Below, one piece after another: positions 53,022 through 61,406 of a stretch of DNA of 64,000 nt. How positions within the stretch are numbered: position 1 is the first letter of the stretch; each line of letters starts with the position of its first letter. The stretch comes from Syntrophorhabdaceae bacterium (GTDB lineage Bacteria > Desulfobacterota > Syntrophorhabdia > Syntrophorhabdales > Syntrophorhabdaceae). Made by a program: the position numbers and the translations under genes. The notes under the pieces are model-generated. The model worked only from the letters and a program-made list of their open reading frames with translations, did no database searches and had not been told where the DNA came from. The DNA lies in NCBI GenBank assembly GCA_028698615.1, contig JAQVWF010000001.1:124001-188000 (forward strand), read 5' to 3'.

Positions 53022-54151
53022 AATGATCCCCCCTTGAGAGATTCGAAGAATGCCTGAGCTCTTGTCAGGACGTGGGACAGGGAAGTGGTCTGATACTCCG
53101 TATCGAGAACGTGCATCGGGATCCCCTCTTTCTTGATCAGGCTCTTCAGGTCCGGCAGATCGTATTCCTGGGATTCGCAGAACTCAATATGGACGTAAAT
53201 GATCGCCTGCGCCTTGGTTTCTTTGTAAAGCTTCCTGACCTCTTCGAAGTTCTTGTAGACGTCGTCGTGGATGGGCGAGAAAAATCCCCGATTGAAATGC
53301 CTGTCCGCCATGGCATCTATGGGGTTGCCGTTGACTGACGGGGCGCCCCGGAGGTATCGTGTGCCATCGACAAGGGTATCACCGACGATGTTGAGCTTAA
53401 GCTCGTCGAAGATATCGAATATCTCGGGCGGATCGCAGGTGATCCCCACGAGGATCACGTCCGTGTAACCTTTGCCCTTGTCCGGTTTCAGCCCATCCTT
53501 GATCGCTTTCAGGCTCTTGTTGAATTCCGCCTTGTCGACCTGCAGGGAGAGCTTCATCATGGCGAAGAACTGTTTGTTTGTTATCGTCCCCGGATTGGCT
53601 TTTTTGATCTCGTAAAGCGCGGCGAGCAGCCTCTTGTTTTCGTTGTGGATGGCGATGGATGCGTTCAGAGCGTCGTTGCTCAGAGCTTTTCCCGTCCACG
53701 CGCTAAGCGAGGCAATGAGGCGTTCGATCTCCTCCTTGACCCAGTAGCGGGCGGAGGGCCTGTCGGCCTGACGGGGCGCAAGGTAACTCTCCACATACTT
53801 ATCCGGAAAATTGATCCGCCATATGTCGGAAAGGTGCTGTGTCGTGTCACAGACCTGAGGCAGAACAAAACCGCTGAAAAGATCGCCCTCGTAACTCAGC
53901 GCGAGTTCGAGATTGCTCCGAGCCAGTGAACAGGCATTGTCCGGAAGATGACTGGGGGCTTTCTTTAAGGGTTTATGAGTACCAAAAATTGTCACAGGAA
54001 GGAGATCGAATGCATAGATCACCTCTTCAGGAACATCAGCGATGGTACTCCCAACAACTTTTTTTCCTGTATCTCTAGCCCATTGTCGGATGGAAGGATA
54101 CGGATCCCTGGCGAGTGCAACAACATCTTTCAGATTTAGACTTTCCCACAT
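53018..54151 (-). CDS. 2-hydroxyacyl-CoA dehydratase / benzoyl-CoA reductase family subunit (BcrC/HgdA-like)
   Basis: The 377-residue protein is the probable partner of the BcrB-like subunit. Its candidate cluster Cys lie in NACSLARSNLELA, LPQVCDTTQHLSD and HIEFCESQEYDLP, spaced as in the family, and the end carries GIPMHVLDTEYQ. ATG 54151 follows GGAGGGGTT directly; the longer open frame upstream lacks such a site. It heads a two-gene unit with a near-consensus promoter. A role in reducing a CoA-activated aromatic or N-heterocycle, or in dehydrating a hydroxyacyl-CoA, is possible. Confidence 0.85.
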   Translation of the reverse strand: MWESLNLKDVVALARDPYPSIRQWARDTGKKVVGSTIADVPEEVIYAFDLLPVTIFGTHKPLKKAPSHLPDNACSLARSNLELALSYEGDLFSGFVLPQVCDTTQHLSDIWRINFPDKYVESYLAPRQADRPSARYWVKEEIERLIASLSAWTGKALSNDALNASIAIHNENKRLLAALYEIKKANPGTITNKQFFAMMKLSLQVDKAEFNKSLKAIKDGLKPDKGKGYTDVILVGITCDPPEIFDIFDELKLNIVGDTLVDGTRYLRGAPSVNGNPIDAMADRHFNRGFFSPIHDDVYKNFEEVRKLYKETKAQAIIYVHIEFCESQEYDLPDLKSLIKKEGIPMHVLDTEYQTTSLSHVLTRAQAFFESLKGGSL

Positions 54152-54168
54152 AACCCCTCCAAAAATGA

Positions 54169-54199
54169 TGAAAAATTTCACACATTATATGAAGGTTCA
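54169..54199. promoter_or_regulatory. Pair of TGAA-N-TTCA dyads flanking the -10 box
   Basis: TGAA-GG-TTCA (54190-54199, in the spacer) and TGAA-AAAT-TTCA (54169-54180, around the expected start site) have centres 20 bp apart, about two helical turns. They could bind a dimeric regulator on one face of the DNA. Confidence 0.4.
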
Positions 54200-54213
54200 C
54201 TATATATTGTCAA
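54184..54213 (-). promoter_or_regulatory. Near-consensus sigma-70 promoter of the BcrC/BcrB-like pair
   Basis: On the minus strand a perfect TTGACA (54208-54213) and a perfect TATAAT (54184-54189) are 18 bp apart, directly upstream of the ATG at 54151. It is the best promoter match found in the window. Confidence 0.8.
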
Positions 54214-54303
54214 GGTAAGTTTCGGATGGCGAAATCCCCTTTAAGCAAAGATAGATAGCCATTCTCTGAGGGGCGTTGCCCTGTCGCCTGGGACCCAAAA
54301 CAA

Positions 54304-54621
54304 TCACCGAGTTTCGGCTTCCACCCACCGTGCATAATCGGGCAGCGCATTGTTCACGGTCATGGCTATGATCTCCGGCACTTCGTAGGGGTGGAGGTTT
54401 CTTATGGCCTCTTCGGCCTGTCGATAGAGGGATGGTCTGGTTTTCATGACACAGCACCATTCATCCGTTTCCTCCACGTTGCCTTTCCACCGGTAGATGC
54501 TCCTGATGGGTCCGAGGATCTGGCAGCAGGCAACGAGCCTTTCGTCGATAAGGTGCCTGCCCAGCCGCTCGGCGGCCTCCCTGTTATCGATGGTCGTGAC
54601 TATCTGGATAATGTCGGGCAT
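54304..54621 (-). CDS. cutA: CutA1 family divalent-cation tolerance protein
   Basis: The 105-residue protein matches CutA1 over its full length: QIVTTIDNREAAERLGRHLIDERLVACCQILGPIRSIYRWKG, then EEWCCVMKT-like and HPYEVPEIIAM segments, and a closing YARWVEAET. CutA1 proteins form very stable trimers. The metal-tolerance role is historical and its true function is uncertain. It is divergent from maf. Confidence 0.95.
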   Translation of the reverse strand: MPDIIQIVTTIDNREAAERLGRHLIDERLVACCQILGPIRSIYRWKGNVEETDEWCCVMKTRPSLYRQAEEAIRNLHPYEVPEIIAMTVNNALPDYARWVEAETR

Positions 54622-54685
54622 GTTTTCCTCCTCTTGACTGGTCCCGCCGATTGGCGCTTCAGCGGCCTTGCATGAACAATTTAAC

Positions 54686-54714
54686 TTGAAATTATGGGAG
54701 ATTTCATATATTTT
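54686..54714 (+). promoter_or_regulatory. Candidate promoter of the maf-argH-dap operon
   Basis: TTGAAA (54686-54691, 5/6) is followed after 17 bp by TATTTT (54709-54714, 4/6). A TATACT at 54717-54722 is a better -10 box but has no good -35 partner. Either lies 40-60 bases before the maf start. Confidence 0.35.
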
Positions 54715-54763
54715 TCTATACTACAAATAGGTTTTACACGTTGTGTATTAATTTGAGGTTGCC

Positions 54764-55354
54764 ATGTTTCAGATAAATGACGGAAACGCGATCATACTTG
54801 CGAGTGAATCAACGAGAAGGGTGGATATCCTCCGGATGCTCGGCATCCCCTTTTCGATAATCCCGCCCGATGTGGACGAAAGCAGAAAGCTCGAAGAGAC
54901 ACCTCGCGAGTACGTTCTGAGGATCTCCCATGAGAAAGCGCATAAGGTGGGAAAACATTTTCCCGACAAATGGGTAATAGGGGCCGATACGATAGTGGTC
55001 TACAAGACCAGGATCCTCGGCAAGCCCGTGAACGAGGAGGAGGCCTTCAAGATGCTTCAGCTCCTCAAGGGGAGATGGCATAAGGTCATAACGGGGTTTT
55101 GCGTGTTGAACGTTGACAGGGAGATCACCTGCCACGATGCCGTGGAGACCAGGGTTTTCATGAAGGACCTTGTCGATGAGGAAATAATGAAATATATCGG
55201 CACCTCCGAACCCCTCGACAAGGCCGGCTCCTACGCGGTCCAGGGCAGGGGCGGCTACATGGTGAAGGAGATAAAGGGTTCCTATTCGAACGTCGTCGGG
55301 CTTCCGATATGCGAGGTGACGGAGGTCCTTCTCTCGCTGGGCATCCTTTCATGA
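54764..55354 (+). CDS. maf: Maf-family nucleotide pyrophosphatase
   Basis: Maf/YhdE proteins hydrolyse non-canonical or modified nucleoside triphosphates to monophosphates. The 196-residue protein has the signature ILASESTRRVDILRMLGI, the VDES motif, YVLRISHEKA, ADTIVVYKTRILGKP, LKGRWHKVITG, and SYAVQGRGGYMVKEIKGSYSNVVGLP near the end. The first gene of a tight plus-strand operon, it overlaps the YggS-type gene by 4 bp (ATGA). Confidence 0.94.
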   Translation: MFQINDGNAIILASESTRRVDILRMLGIPFSIIPPDVDESRKLEETPREYVLRISHEKAHKVGKHFPDKWVIGADTIVVYKTRILGKPVNEEEAFKMLQLLKGRWHKVITGFCVLNVDREITCHDAVETRVFMKDLVDEEIMKYIGTSEPLDKAGSYAVQGRGGYMVKEIKGSYSNVVGLPICEVTEVLLSLGILS

Positions 55355-56025
55355 GCGCCATCCGGCATGCCGTAGAGGCCGTGCGTGAAAGAATAGACGG
55401 GGCGTGCAAGGTTGCGGGAAGAGACCCGGCGGAGGTGACCCTAATTGCCGTGACGAAAACCGTCGATGCCTCCCGGGTGATCGAGGCCATCGAGGCGGGC
55501 GTAGGGGACATCGGCGAGAATTACGTGCAGGAAGCGAAGGGAAAGATAGAGATGATCGGCTCCGCGCGGGCCCGCTGGCACATGATAGGAAGCATCCAGA
55601 GCAACAAGGTCAAATACATACCGGCACTCTTCGATTGTGTCCATACCGTCGATCGCGACGCCATACTGGATGGGCTCGAGAGGCGCGAAAAACCAATGGA
55701 TGTCCTCTTCGAGGTGAACCTCGCGGGAGAGGCGACGAAGAGCGGGACCAATGTGGAGGGCTTGCGGCGCATCCTGGAGAAGGCCTCGTCGTTGCGCTAC
55801 CTCAGGCCCGTGGGTCTCATGACAATGCCGCCCTATGCCGAAGATCCTGAAAAGGTCCGCGACATATTCGGGGGACTGAGAAGGACCATTGAAATGATGA
55901 ACGCCGAGTTCGGCCTTGCCATGAAGGAGCTCTCCATGGGCATGTCTTCGGATTTCGAAGTTGCCGTGCAGGAAGGCGCCACAATGGTGAGGATCGGCAC
56001 GGCGCTGTTCGGGGAGAGACCATGA
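55351..56025 (+). CDS. YggS-family PLP homeostasis protein
   Basis: The 224-residue single-domain PLP-barrel protein maintains pyridoxal phosphate and amino-acid homeostasis. It shows LIAVTKTVDASRVIEAIEAG (PLP Lys in VTKT), GDIGENYVQEAKGKIEMI, WHMIGSIQSNKVKYI, VNLAGEATKSGT, GLMTMPP and LSMGMSSDFEVAVQEGATMVRIGTALFG. ATG 55351 overlaps the maf stop, and its own stop overlaps argH (ATGA), so all three are coupled. Confidence 0.95.
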   Translation: MSAIRHAVEAVRERIDGACKVAGRDPAEVTLIAVTKTVDASRVIEAIEAGVGDIGENYVQEAKGKIEMIGSARARWHMIGSIQSNKVKYIPALFDCVHTVDRDAILDGLERREKPMDVLFEVNLAGEATKSGTNVEGLRRILEKASSLRYLRPVGLMTMPPYAEDPEKVRDIFGGLRRTIEMMNAEFGLAMKELSMGMSSDFEVAVQEGATMVRIGTALFGERP

Positions 56026-57395
56026 AACCATGGGGTGGAAGGTTCAAGGGCGGCACGGACCCGCTTCTCGAGAGGTTCAGTGCATCAATAGACGTCGACC
56101 GTCAGCTCTATCGTCAGGATATCGAAGGCAGCAAGGCGCACGCCGGCATGCTTGAGAAGATCGGGATCCTCACCGCTGCGGAGAAGAAGAAGATACTGCA
56201 AGGTCTCGATGAGATAGAAAAGGAGATAGCTTCAGGCTCGTTCAAATTCACCGATGCGCTCGAAGACATCCACATGCACATTGAGGCGCGGCTCATCGAA
56301 AAGACCGGTGAGGCGGGCAAGAAACTCCACACGGGACGGAGCCGGAATGACCAGGTCTCCCTCGACATGCGTCTTTTCCTGAAGGAAGAACTCGGCAGGA
56401 TCGACGGGAATCTCGTTGGGGTCCTCACGGCGCTCCTCACAAAGGCCGAAAAAGAAAAAAAGGTCATCATGCCCGGCTATACACACCTTCAGAGGGCCCA
56501 GGTCGTGCCTTTCTCCCATTATCTTCTCGGCCATTATTATGCCTTGAAACGGGACAGGGTGCGGCTTCAAGGGGCACTGACGACGGTCGATGTCCTGCCT
56601 CTGGGAAGCGGCGCCCTTGCCGGTTCGACGATACCCCTTGACCGGGAGTGGGTGAGAAAGAAGCTCGGTTTTTCGCGGATCACCGAGAACAGCATGGATA
56701 CCGTGGGGGACAGGGACTTCGTCGTCGACGCCCTTTACGCGGCAGCCGTCATCATGGTGCACCTGAGCAGGTTCTCCGAGGACCTCATTCTTTTTGCAAC
56801 GCAGGAATTCTCTTTCATATCCCTGCCCGACGAACTCTGCACCGGTTCGAGCCTGATGCCCCACAAGAAGAACCCCGATGCGCTGGAGCTCATCCGCGGC
56901 AAGTCCGGCAGGGTGATCGCGGACCTCTTTGGCGTGCTCACCATATTGAAAGGACTGCCTTTCACCTATAACCGGGATCTCCAGGAGGACAAGGAGCCCC
57001 TGTTCCATGCCGTCCGGACGGTAAGCGATGCCCTCGCGATCATGGGGTTGTGCGTAGAAGGTTTGAAGACGAGAAAAGAGAACATGGAAAGGGCGGCCGA
57101 GGAGAGCTTCATGCCCGCCGTGGAAGTGGCCGAATACCTGACTCTGAAAGGCATGCCCTTCAGGGAGGCCCACGGCGTCGCCGGGGCCGCGGTCCGCCGG
57201 TGCGAAGATGAAGGGAAGCTCCTTGGCGATATGCCGCTCAAACAATTGAAAGAGCTATCACCCTTGTTCGAAAGGGATGTTTTCGATTACATCAAGCCGC
57301 GCAGTGCCCTGCGCATGAGAAGATCGATCGGAAGCGCTTCCTTTGAAGAGGTAATGAAGGTAATCGATGCTGAAAAGAAATATCTCGGTCTGTAG
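56022..57395 (+). CDS. argH: Argininosuccinate lyase
   Basis: The last step of arginine synthesis splits argininosuccinate into arginine and fumarate. The 457-residue protein begins WGGRFKGGTDPL and has EDIHMHIEARL, TGRSRNDQVSLDMRLF, PGYTHLQRAQVVPFSHYLL and the fumarase-superfamily signature GSSLMPHKKNPDALELIRGK, whose mobile loop carries the catalytic Ser. The length is normal. The lipoprotein gene begins inside its last 29 bases. Confidence 0.96.
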   Translation: MKPWGGRFKGGTDPLLERFSASIDVDRQLYRQDIEGSKAHAGMLEKIGILTAAEKKKILQGLDEIEKEIASGSFKFTDALEDIHMHIEARLIEKTGEAGKKLHTGRSRNDQVSLDMRLFLKEELGRIDGNLVGVLTALLTKAEKEKKVIMPGYTHLQRAQVVPFSHYLLGHYYALKRDRVRLQGALTTVDVLPLGSGALAGSTIPLDREWVRKKLGFSRITENSMDTVGDRDFVVDALYAAAVIMVHLSRFSEDLILFATQEFSFISLPDELCTGSSLMPHKKNPDALELIRGKSGRVIADLFGVLTILKGLPFTYNRDLQEDKEPLFHAVRTVSDALAIMGLCVEGLKTRKENMERAAEESFMPAVEVAEYLTLKGMPFREAHGVAGAAVRRCEDEGKLLGDMPLKQLKELSPLFERDVFDYIKPRSALRMRRSIGSASFEEVMKVIDAEKKYLGL

Positions 57396-58389
57396 CGTAA
57401 TTCTTGCAGCCCTCTGCCTTGTCCTCGCCTTTGGTTCCTGCGGGAAGAAAGGAAGCCCCGTACCCATCGCCGTGGTGAAGGCGGGGGTAATAAACGACCT
57501 CAGGGGTGAGGTCAGGGACAGCGTGCTTTTTCTCTCCTTCACACCTCCTGCCAGCTTCGGGAAGAAGGAAAAGAACGCCGGTGATGAGGACCCGAAGATA
57601 GCAAGCTTCAGGGTGGTCAAAGGATGCGGCACCTGTCTGGCCGACCTCCAGCCCCTGCGGACAATTGTGCTCGGAGAGAAGAAGGGGTATACCCTGGCCG
57701 CAAACAGGCTCTATTTCTATGACGATGATCTCATGCCCGGCACCGACTATGCCTACAGGGTCTATCCCGTCACCGAAATGGGTACCCGCGGCGAGGCTTC
57801 GAACGCTCTCGTCATTAAATGGGCAGAACCCCCCGGTCCTCCCCAGGGTCCGCTTGCTGTTGTTGAAGGAGATGGCAGGGTAGAGATATCCTGGACGAAG
57901 GAAGAAGGGTATCTCTATAATGTCTACCGCCACGACAACGGCAGGTACCCTGTCGTACCGCTGAACCCCCGGCCGGTTTCGACGTCGCTTTACATGGATG
58001 CGGGGCTGACGAACGGCCAGACCTATGTCTACGAGGTGAGAAAGGTTTCGCAAACCCCGGCCGGGCTGGAGGGAGAGGGCCTGAAGATAAGTGCCGTACC
58101 GAAGGACAAGACGCCTCCCGGAGCCCCGATGGGTGTCAGGGCGGAGAAAAAGGAAAATACGATGGTCGTTACCTGGGAGGCGAATACGGAGAAGGACCTG
58201 GGCGGGTACAACGTCTATCGCATCGTGGGCTCACAGGCGGTGAAGCTGAACAGCGCGCCCCTGAAAGAGAGAAGGTTCCTCGATACGAGCGCTCCCGATT
58301 ATCGTTTCATCGCTTACCATGTCACCGCTGTCGACGCTGTGGGGAACGAGAGCGAGCCGTCACAGGAATCGATCATCCAGAAAGAGTGA
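57367..58389 (+). CDS. Lipoprotein with fibronectin type III-like domains
   Basis: The 340-residue protein has a lipoprotein signal with lipobox LAFGSC (Cys25). GKKGSPVP follows, similar to the start of the small LptM/YifL lipoprotein often found next to lysA. Two FnIII-like domains follow (about 130-225 and 240-338), each with aromatic strand patterns such as YLYNVYRHDNG and LGGYNVYRIVGSQ. Function is unknown; an envelope structural or binding role is plausible. It overlaps argH by 29 bp and lysA follows after 3 bp, so it is in the operon. Confidence 0.8.
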   Translation: MLKRNISVCSVILAALCLVLAFGSCGKKGSPVPIAVVKAGVINDLRGEVRDSVLFLSFTPPASFGKKEKNAGDEDPKIASFRVVKGCGTCLADLQPLRTIVLGEKKGYTLAANRLYFYDDDLMPGTDYAYRVYPVTEMGTRGEASNALVIKWAEPPGPPQGPLAVVEGDGRVEISWTKEEGYLYNVYRHDNGRYPVVPLNPRPVSTSLYMDAGLTNGQTYVYEVRKVSQTPAGLEGEGLKISAVPKDKTPPGAPMGVRAEKKENTMVVTWEANTEKDLGGYNVYRIVGSQAVKLNSAPLKERRFLDTSAPDYRFIAYHVTAVDAVGNESEPSQESIIQKE

Positions 58390-58392
58390 GAT

Positions 58393-59652
58393 ATGGATTA
58401 TTTTGAATACCGCAATGGAGAACTGTTTTGTGAGGACGTCCCCGTAAAGGCCGTTGCCAGGAGGGTGGGGACCCCTTTCTACCTGTACAGCCACGGAACC
58501 TTCGAAAGGCATTTTCGTATATTCGACGGGGCCTTCGGTGAAACGCCCCATATGGTCTGTTATTCTCTGAAGGCTAATCCAAACGGTGCCCTCCTGAGGA
58601 CCGTCGCGAAACTTGATGGGGGCGCCGACATCGTTTCAGGCGGGGAGCTATACAGGGCGCTCGAAGCCGGAATACCGGCGAAGAGGATCGTTTACTCCGG
58701 CGTGGGAAAGAGCGCTGAAGACCTTCGCTATGCCATCGACGCCGGGATCCGGATGATAAACATTGAATCGGAAGGAGAGCTGACGGCCCTGAAAAAGCTC
58801 TCACGAAAAATGAAGAAACGGGTCCCCGTTTCCATCCGCGTCAATCCCGAGATCGACCCGAAGACCCATCCCTACATCACGACGGGACTCAAGAAGAACA
58901 AATTCGGCGTGCTCTGGGGCGAAGCGGTGCGGCTCTACCGCGAGATAGCCGCCGAAGAATACCTCGCGCCTGTCGGCATCTCGTCACACATAGGTTCCCA
59001 GATCCTTGAACTAGGCCCCTTCATCGAGGCCGTGACGTCCTTGAGAACGATGATCCTTGAGCTTAAAGGACAGGGCATAGCCGTCGAGATGCTTGATATC
59101 GGAGGCGGCCTGGGCATCACGTACAAGGATGAGGTCCCGCCGGATCCCGCAGAATACGCCAGGGTGGTCAGGGAGAACCTGGGGGACATGGATGTAACGC
59201 TGGTCCTTGAGCCCGGCAGGGTCATCGTCGGCAACAGCGGAATCTTCGTCACGAAGATGCTCTATGTCAAAGTGACCGCCGGGAAGACCTTCTATATCGT
59301 CGACGGCGCCATGAACGATCTCGTGCGGCCTTCGCTGTACAATGCGTACCACAAGATCCTGCCTGTTGAGGAGCACACGGGAAAGACGGTGGTCGTCGAT
59401 CTCGTGGGGCCCATTTGCGAATCCGGTGATTTCTTTGCGAAAGACCGGGAGCTTGCCGACCTGAAGGAAGGCGATCTCCTTGCCGTCAGGGGCGCCGGCG
59501 CGTATGGTTTTGCCATGTCATCGAACTATAATTCCCGTCGCCGGACCGCGGAGGTCCTTGTAAGGGGCGGCGAGTTTTTCGTGGTCAGGAGACGGGAGAG
59601 CCTCAAAGACCTGACCCGCGGGGAGTCTATCCCGCATTTCCTGGAGGTATAG
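58393..59652 (+). CDS. lysA: Diaminopimelate decarboxylase
   Basis: LysA decarboxylates meso-diaminopimelate to lysine. The 419-residue protein has YSLKANPN with the PLP Lys, GGADIVSGGELYRAL, GISSHIGSQI, LDIGGGLGI, EPGRVIVGNSGI, the active-site motif CESGD and a YGFAMSSNYNSR end. It is cytosolic, with no signal peptide, and complete. It is in the dap operon, 5 bp before dapF. This is the biosynthetic enzyme, in contrast to the Tat-signal paralogue at 22360. Confidence 0.96.
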   Translation: MDYFEYRNGELFCEDVPVKAVARRVGTPFYLYSHGTFERHFRIFDGAFGETPHMVCYSLKANPNGALLRTVAKLDGGADIVSGGELYRALEAGIPAKRIVYSGVGKSAEDLRYAIDAGIRMINIESEGELTALKKLSRKMKKRVPVSIRVNPEIDPKTHPYITTGLKKNKFGVLWGEAVRLYREIAAEEYLAPVGISSHIGSQILELGPFIEAVTSLRTMILELKGQGIAVEMLDIGGGLGITYKDEVPPDPAEYARVVRENLGDMDVTLVLEPGRVIVGNSGIFVTKMLYVKVTAGKTFYIVDGAMNDLVRPSLYNAYHKILPVEEHTGKTVVVDLVGPICESGDFFAKDRELADLKEGDLLAVRGAGAYGFAMSSNYNSRRRTAEVLVRGGEFFVVRRRESLKDLTRGESIPHFLEV

Positions 59653-59657
59653 AGAAC

Positions 59658-60470
59658 GTGATACAAATGGGCTTTTCAAAGATGAGCGCCAGCGGAAACG
59701 ACTTCGTGATAATAGACAACCGTGACGGGAAGGTCTACGAAAGGTTTCCCGATATTTTCGACTTTGTTGCAAAGATATGCAGGTTCCACCATTCCGTCGG
59801 CGCCGACGGCGTAATACTTATCGAGAATTCCAGGGGCCACGATTTTTGCTGGCGGTTCTTCAACGCCGACGGCTCCGAGGCGGAGATGTGCGGCAACGGC
59901 GGCCGCTGTGCAGCTCGATTCGCCTTCATGAACGGCATAGCGGGAAAAAAAATGTCTTTTGAGACTGTCGCAGGCATCATCAAGGCCGAGGTTCACGGGC
60001 AGAAGGTGAAGCTGCAGCTCACGCGCCCGGTGGATACGAAGCTCGACTATGCGGTCGCTCTTGAAGACAAAGAGCTTTTCGTCAGCAGCGTCAACACGGG
60101 GGTTCCCCACGCGGTCCTTCTGGTCAGCGACATCGATCATGTGCCCGTCGACGAGCTCGGTAGAATGATACGGTACCACAAGGTGTTCGGCACAAAAGGC
60201 ACGAACGTGGATTTCGTGGAGGTCATCGATAAGGACAACGCCAGGGTGCGGACCTACGAGCGGGGCGTGGAAGGGGAGACCTTGGCCTGCGGGACGGGAG
60301 CAGTGGCGTCGGGGGTCATTCTCAGGGAGAAATCCCTTGCCAGGAGTCCCGTCAATATCCATACCAGGGGCGGCGAGATACTGAAGATATACATCAATGA
60401 TGAGGTTTATCTCGAGGGCGACGCCAGGTTCATCTACAAGGGCGAGCTGCATGAGGAAGCACTTTTGTGA
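59658..60470 (+). CDS. dapF: Diaminopimelate epimerase
   Basis: DapF interconverts LL- and meso-diaminopimelate. The 270-residue protein has FSKMSASGNDFVIID and the two catalytic cysteines in MCGNGGRCAARF and LACGTGAVAS. It also has NTGVPHAVLLV, GTNVDFVEV and RTYERGVEGET. The start is GTG 59658 with GGAGG ten bases upstream; ATG 59667 is an alternative. It is in the operon between lysA and dapA. Confidence 0.95.
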   Translation: MIQMGFSKMSASGNDFVIIDNRDGKVYERFPDIFDFVAKICRFHHSVGADGVILIENSRGHDFCWRFFNADGSEAEMCGNGGRCAARFAFMNGIAGKKMSFETVAGIIKAEVHGQKVKLQLTRPVDTKLDYAVALEDKELFVSSVNTGVPHAVLLVSDIDHVPVDELGRMIRYHKVFGTKGTNVDFVEVIDKDNARVRTYERGVEGETLACGTGAVASGVILREKSLARSPVNIHTRGGEILKIYINDEVYLEGDARFIYKGELHEEALL

Positions 60471-60481
60471 AAGGAGAAGCC

Positions 60482-61381
60482 ATGGAATTGAAAGGTATTT
60501 ATACGGCGCTTGTCACGCCTTTTCGCGGGGGTTCCCTCGATGAGAAGGCACTGAAAAAGCTCATCCAGTTCCAGCTGGCAGGCGGTGTCGATGGCATCGT
60601 GCCCTGCGGAACGACGGGTGAAGCCCCCACGCTCTCCTACGAGGAGCATGAGAAGGTCATAGAGCTTACCGTTAAGCACGTCGGGGGAAAGGTGCCTGTC
60701 ATCGCGGGTACCGGCTCCAACAGCACCGCGGAAGCAATCGAGCTGACCGCATCGGCAAAGAAACTCGGTGCGGACGCCTGTCTTCTCACCACCCCCTATT
60801 ATAACAAGCCGACGCAGGAAGGGCTCCTGTCGCACTTCAAGGCGATCGCCGAAGAGACCCGGATGCCCATCATTCTTTACAACATACCGGGGCGCACGGG
60901 TATCAACATGGTGCCGGAAACGATAGCGGAACTGGCAAAGGTGCGCAATATCATAGGGATCAAGGAGGCCGCCGGTTCACTGACGCAGGTGTCGGAGATC
61001 TATCGCCTTACGAAGGGCAGGTTCACCATTCTCTCGGGGGATGACAATCTCTTTCTCCCGATGATGAGCGTCGGAGCAGTCGGTGTCATATCCGTCATTT
61101 CGAATATCCTGCCGAAAGAGCTTAAATCCCTTTACAGGGCCTTCATGATCGAAAAGAACATAGCGAAATCCATCAAGATCCACACGAAATTGATGCCCCT
61201 TTTCCAGGCGATGTTCATTGAAACAAACCCTATACCCGTCAAAGAGGCGGCTTACAGGATGGGAATGGTCGCGCGCGAGTATCGTCTGCCCCTTTGCGCC
61301 ATGAGCGACAAGAATGCCGCTTTCATTGGCGGCCTTCTCGGTGAATACGGACTCGTGGGAAAAGGCAGGCGAAAGGGCTAG
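60482..61381 (+). CDS. dapA: 4-hydroxy-tetrahydrodipicolinate synthase
   Basis: DapA condenses aspartate semialdehyde with pyruvate. The 299-residue aldolase-fold protein has GTTGEAPTLSYEEHEKVIEL, the YYNKPTQEGL motif with the catalytic Tyr, YNIPGRTG, and the Schiff-base Lys in IIGIKEAAGSL. ATG 60482 follows AAGGAG at five bases; a GTG at 60467 overlaps dapF but has no separate site. Confidence 0.96.
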   Translation: MELKGIYTALVTPFRGGSLDEKALKKLIQFQLAGGVDGIVPCGTTGEAPTLSYEEHEKVIELTVKHVGGKVPVIAGTGSNSTAEAIELTASAKKLGADACLLTTPYYNKPTQEGLLSHFKAIAEETRMPIILYNIPGRTGINMVPETIAELAKVRNIIGIKEAAGSLTQVSEIYRLTKGRFTILSGDDNLFLPMMSVGAVGVISVISNILPKELKSLYRAFMIEKNIAKSIKIHTKLMPLFQAMFIETNPIPVKEAAYRMGMVAREYRLPLCAMSDKNAAFIGGLLGEYGLVGKGRRKG

Positions 61382-61406
61382 TTCCCGAACAAAAGAGGTA
61401 CGGGAT

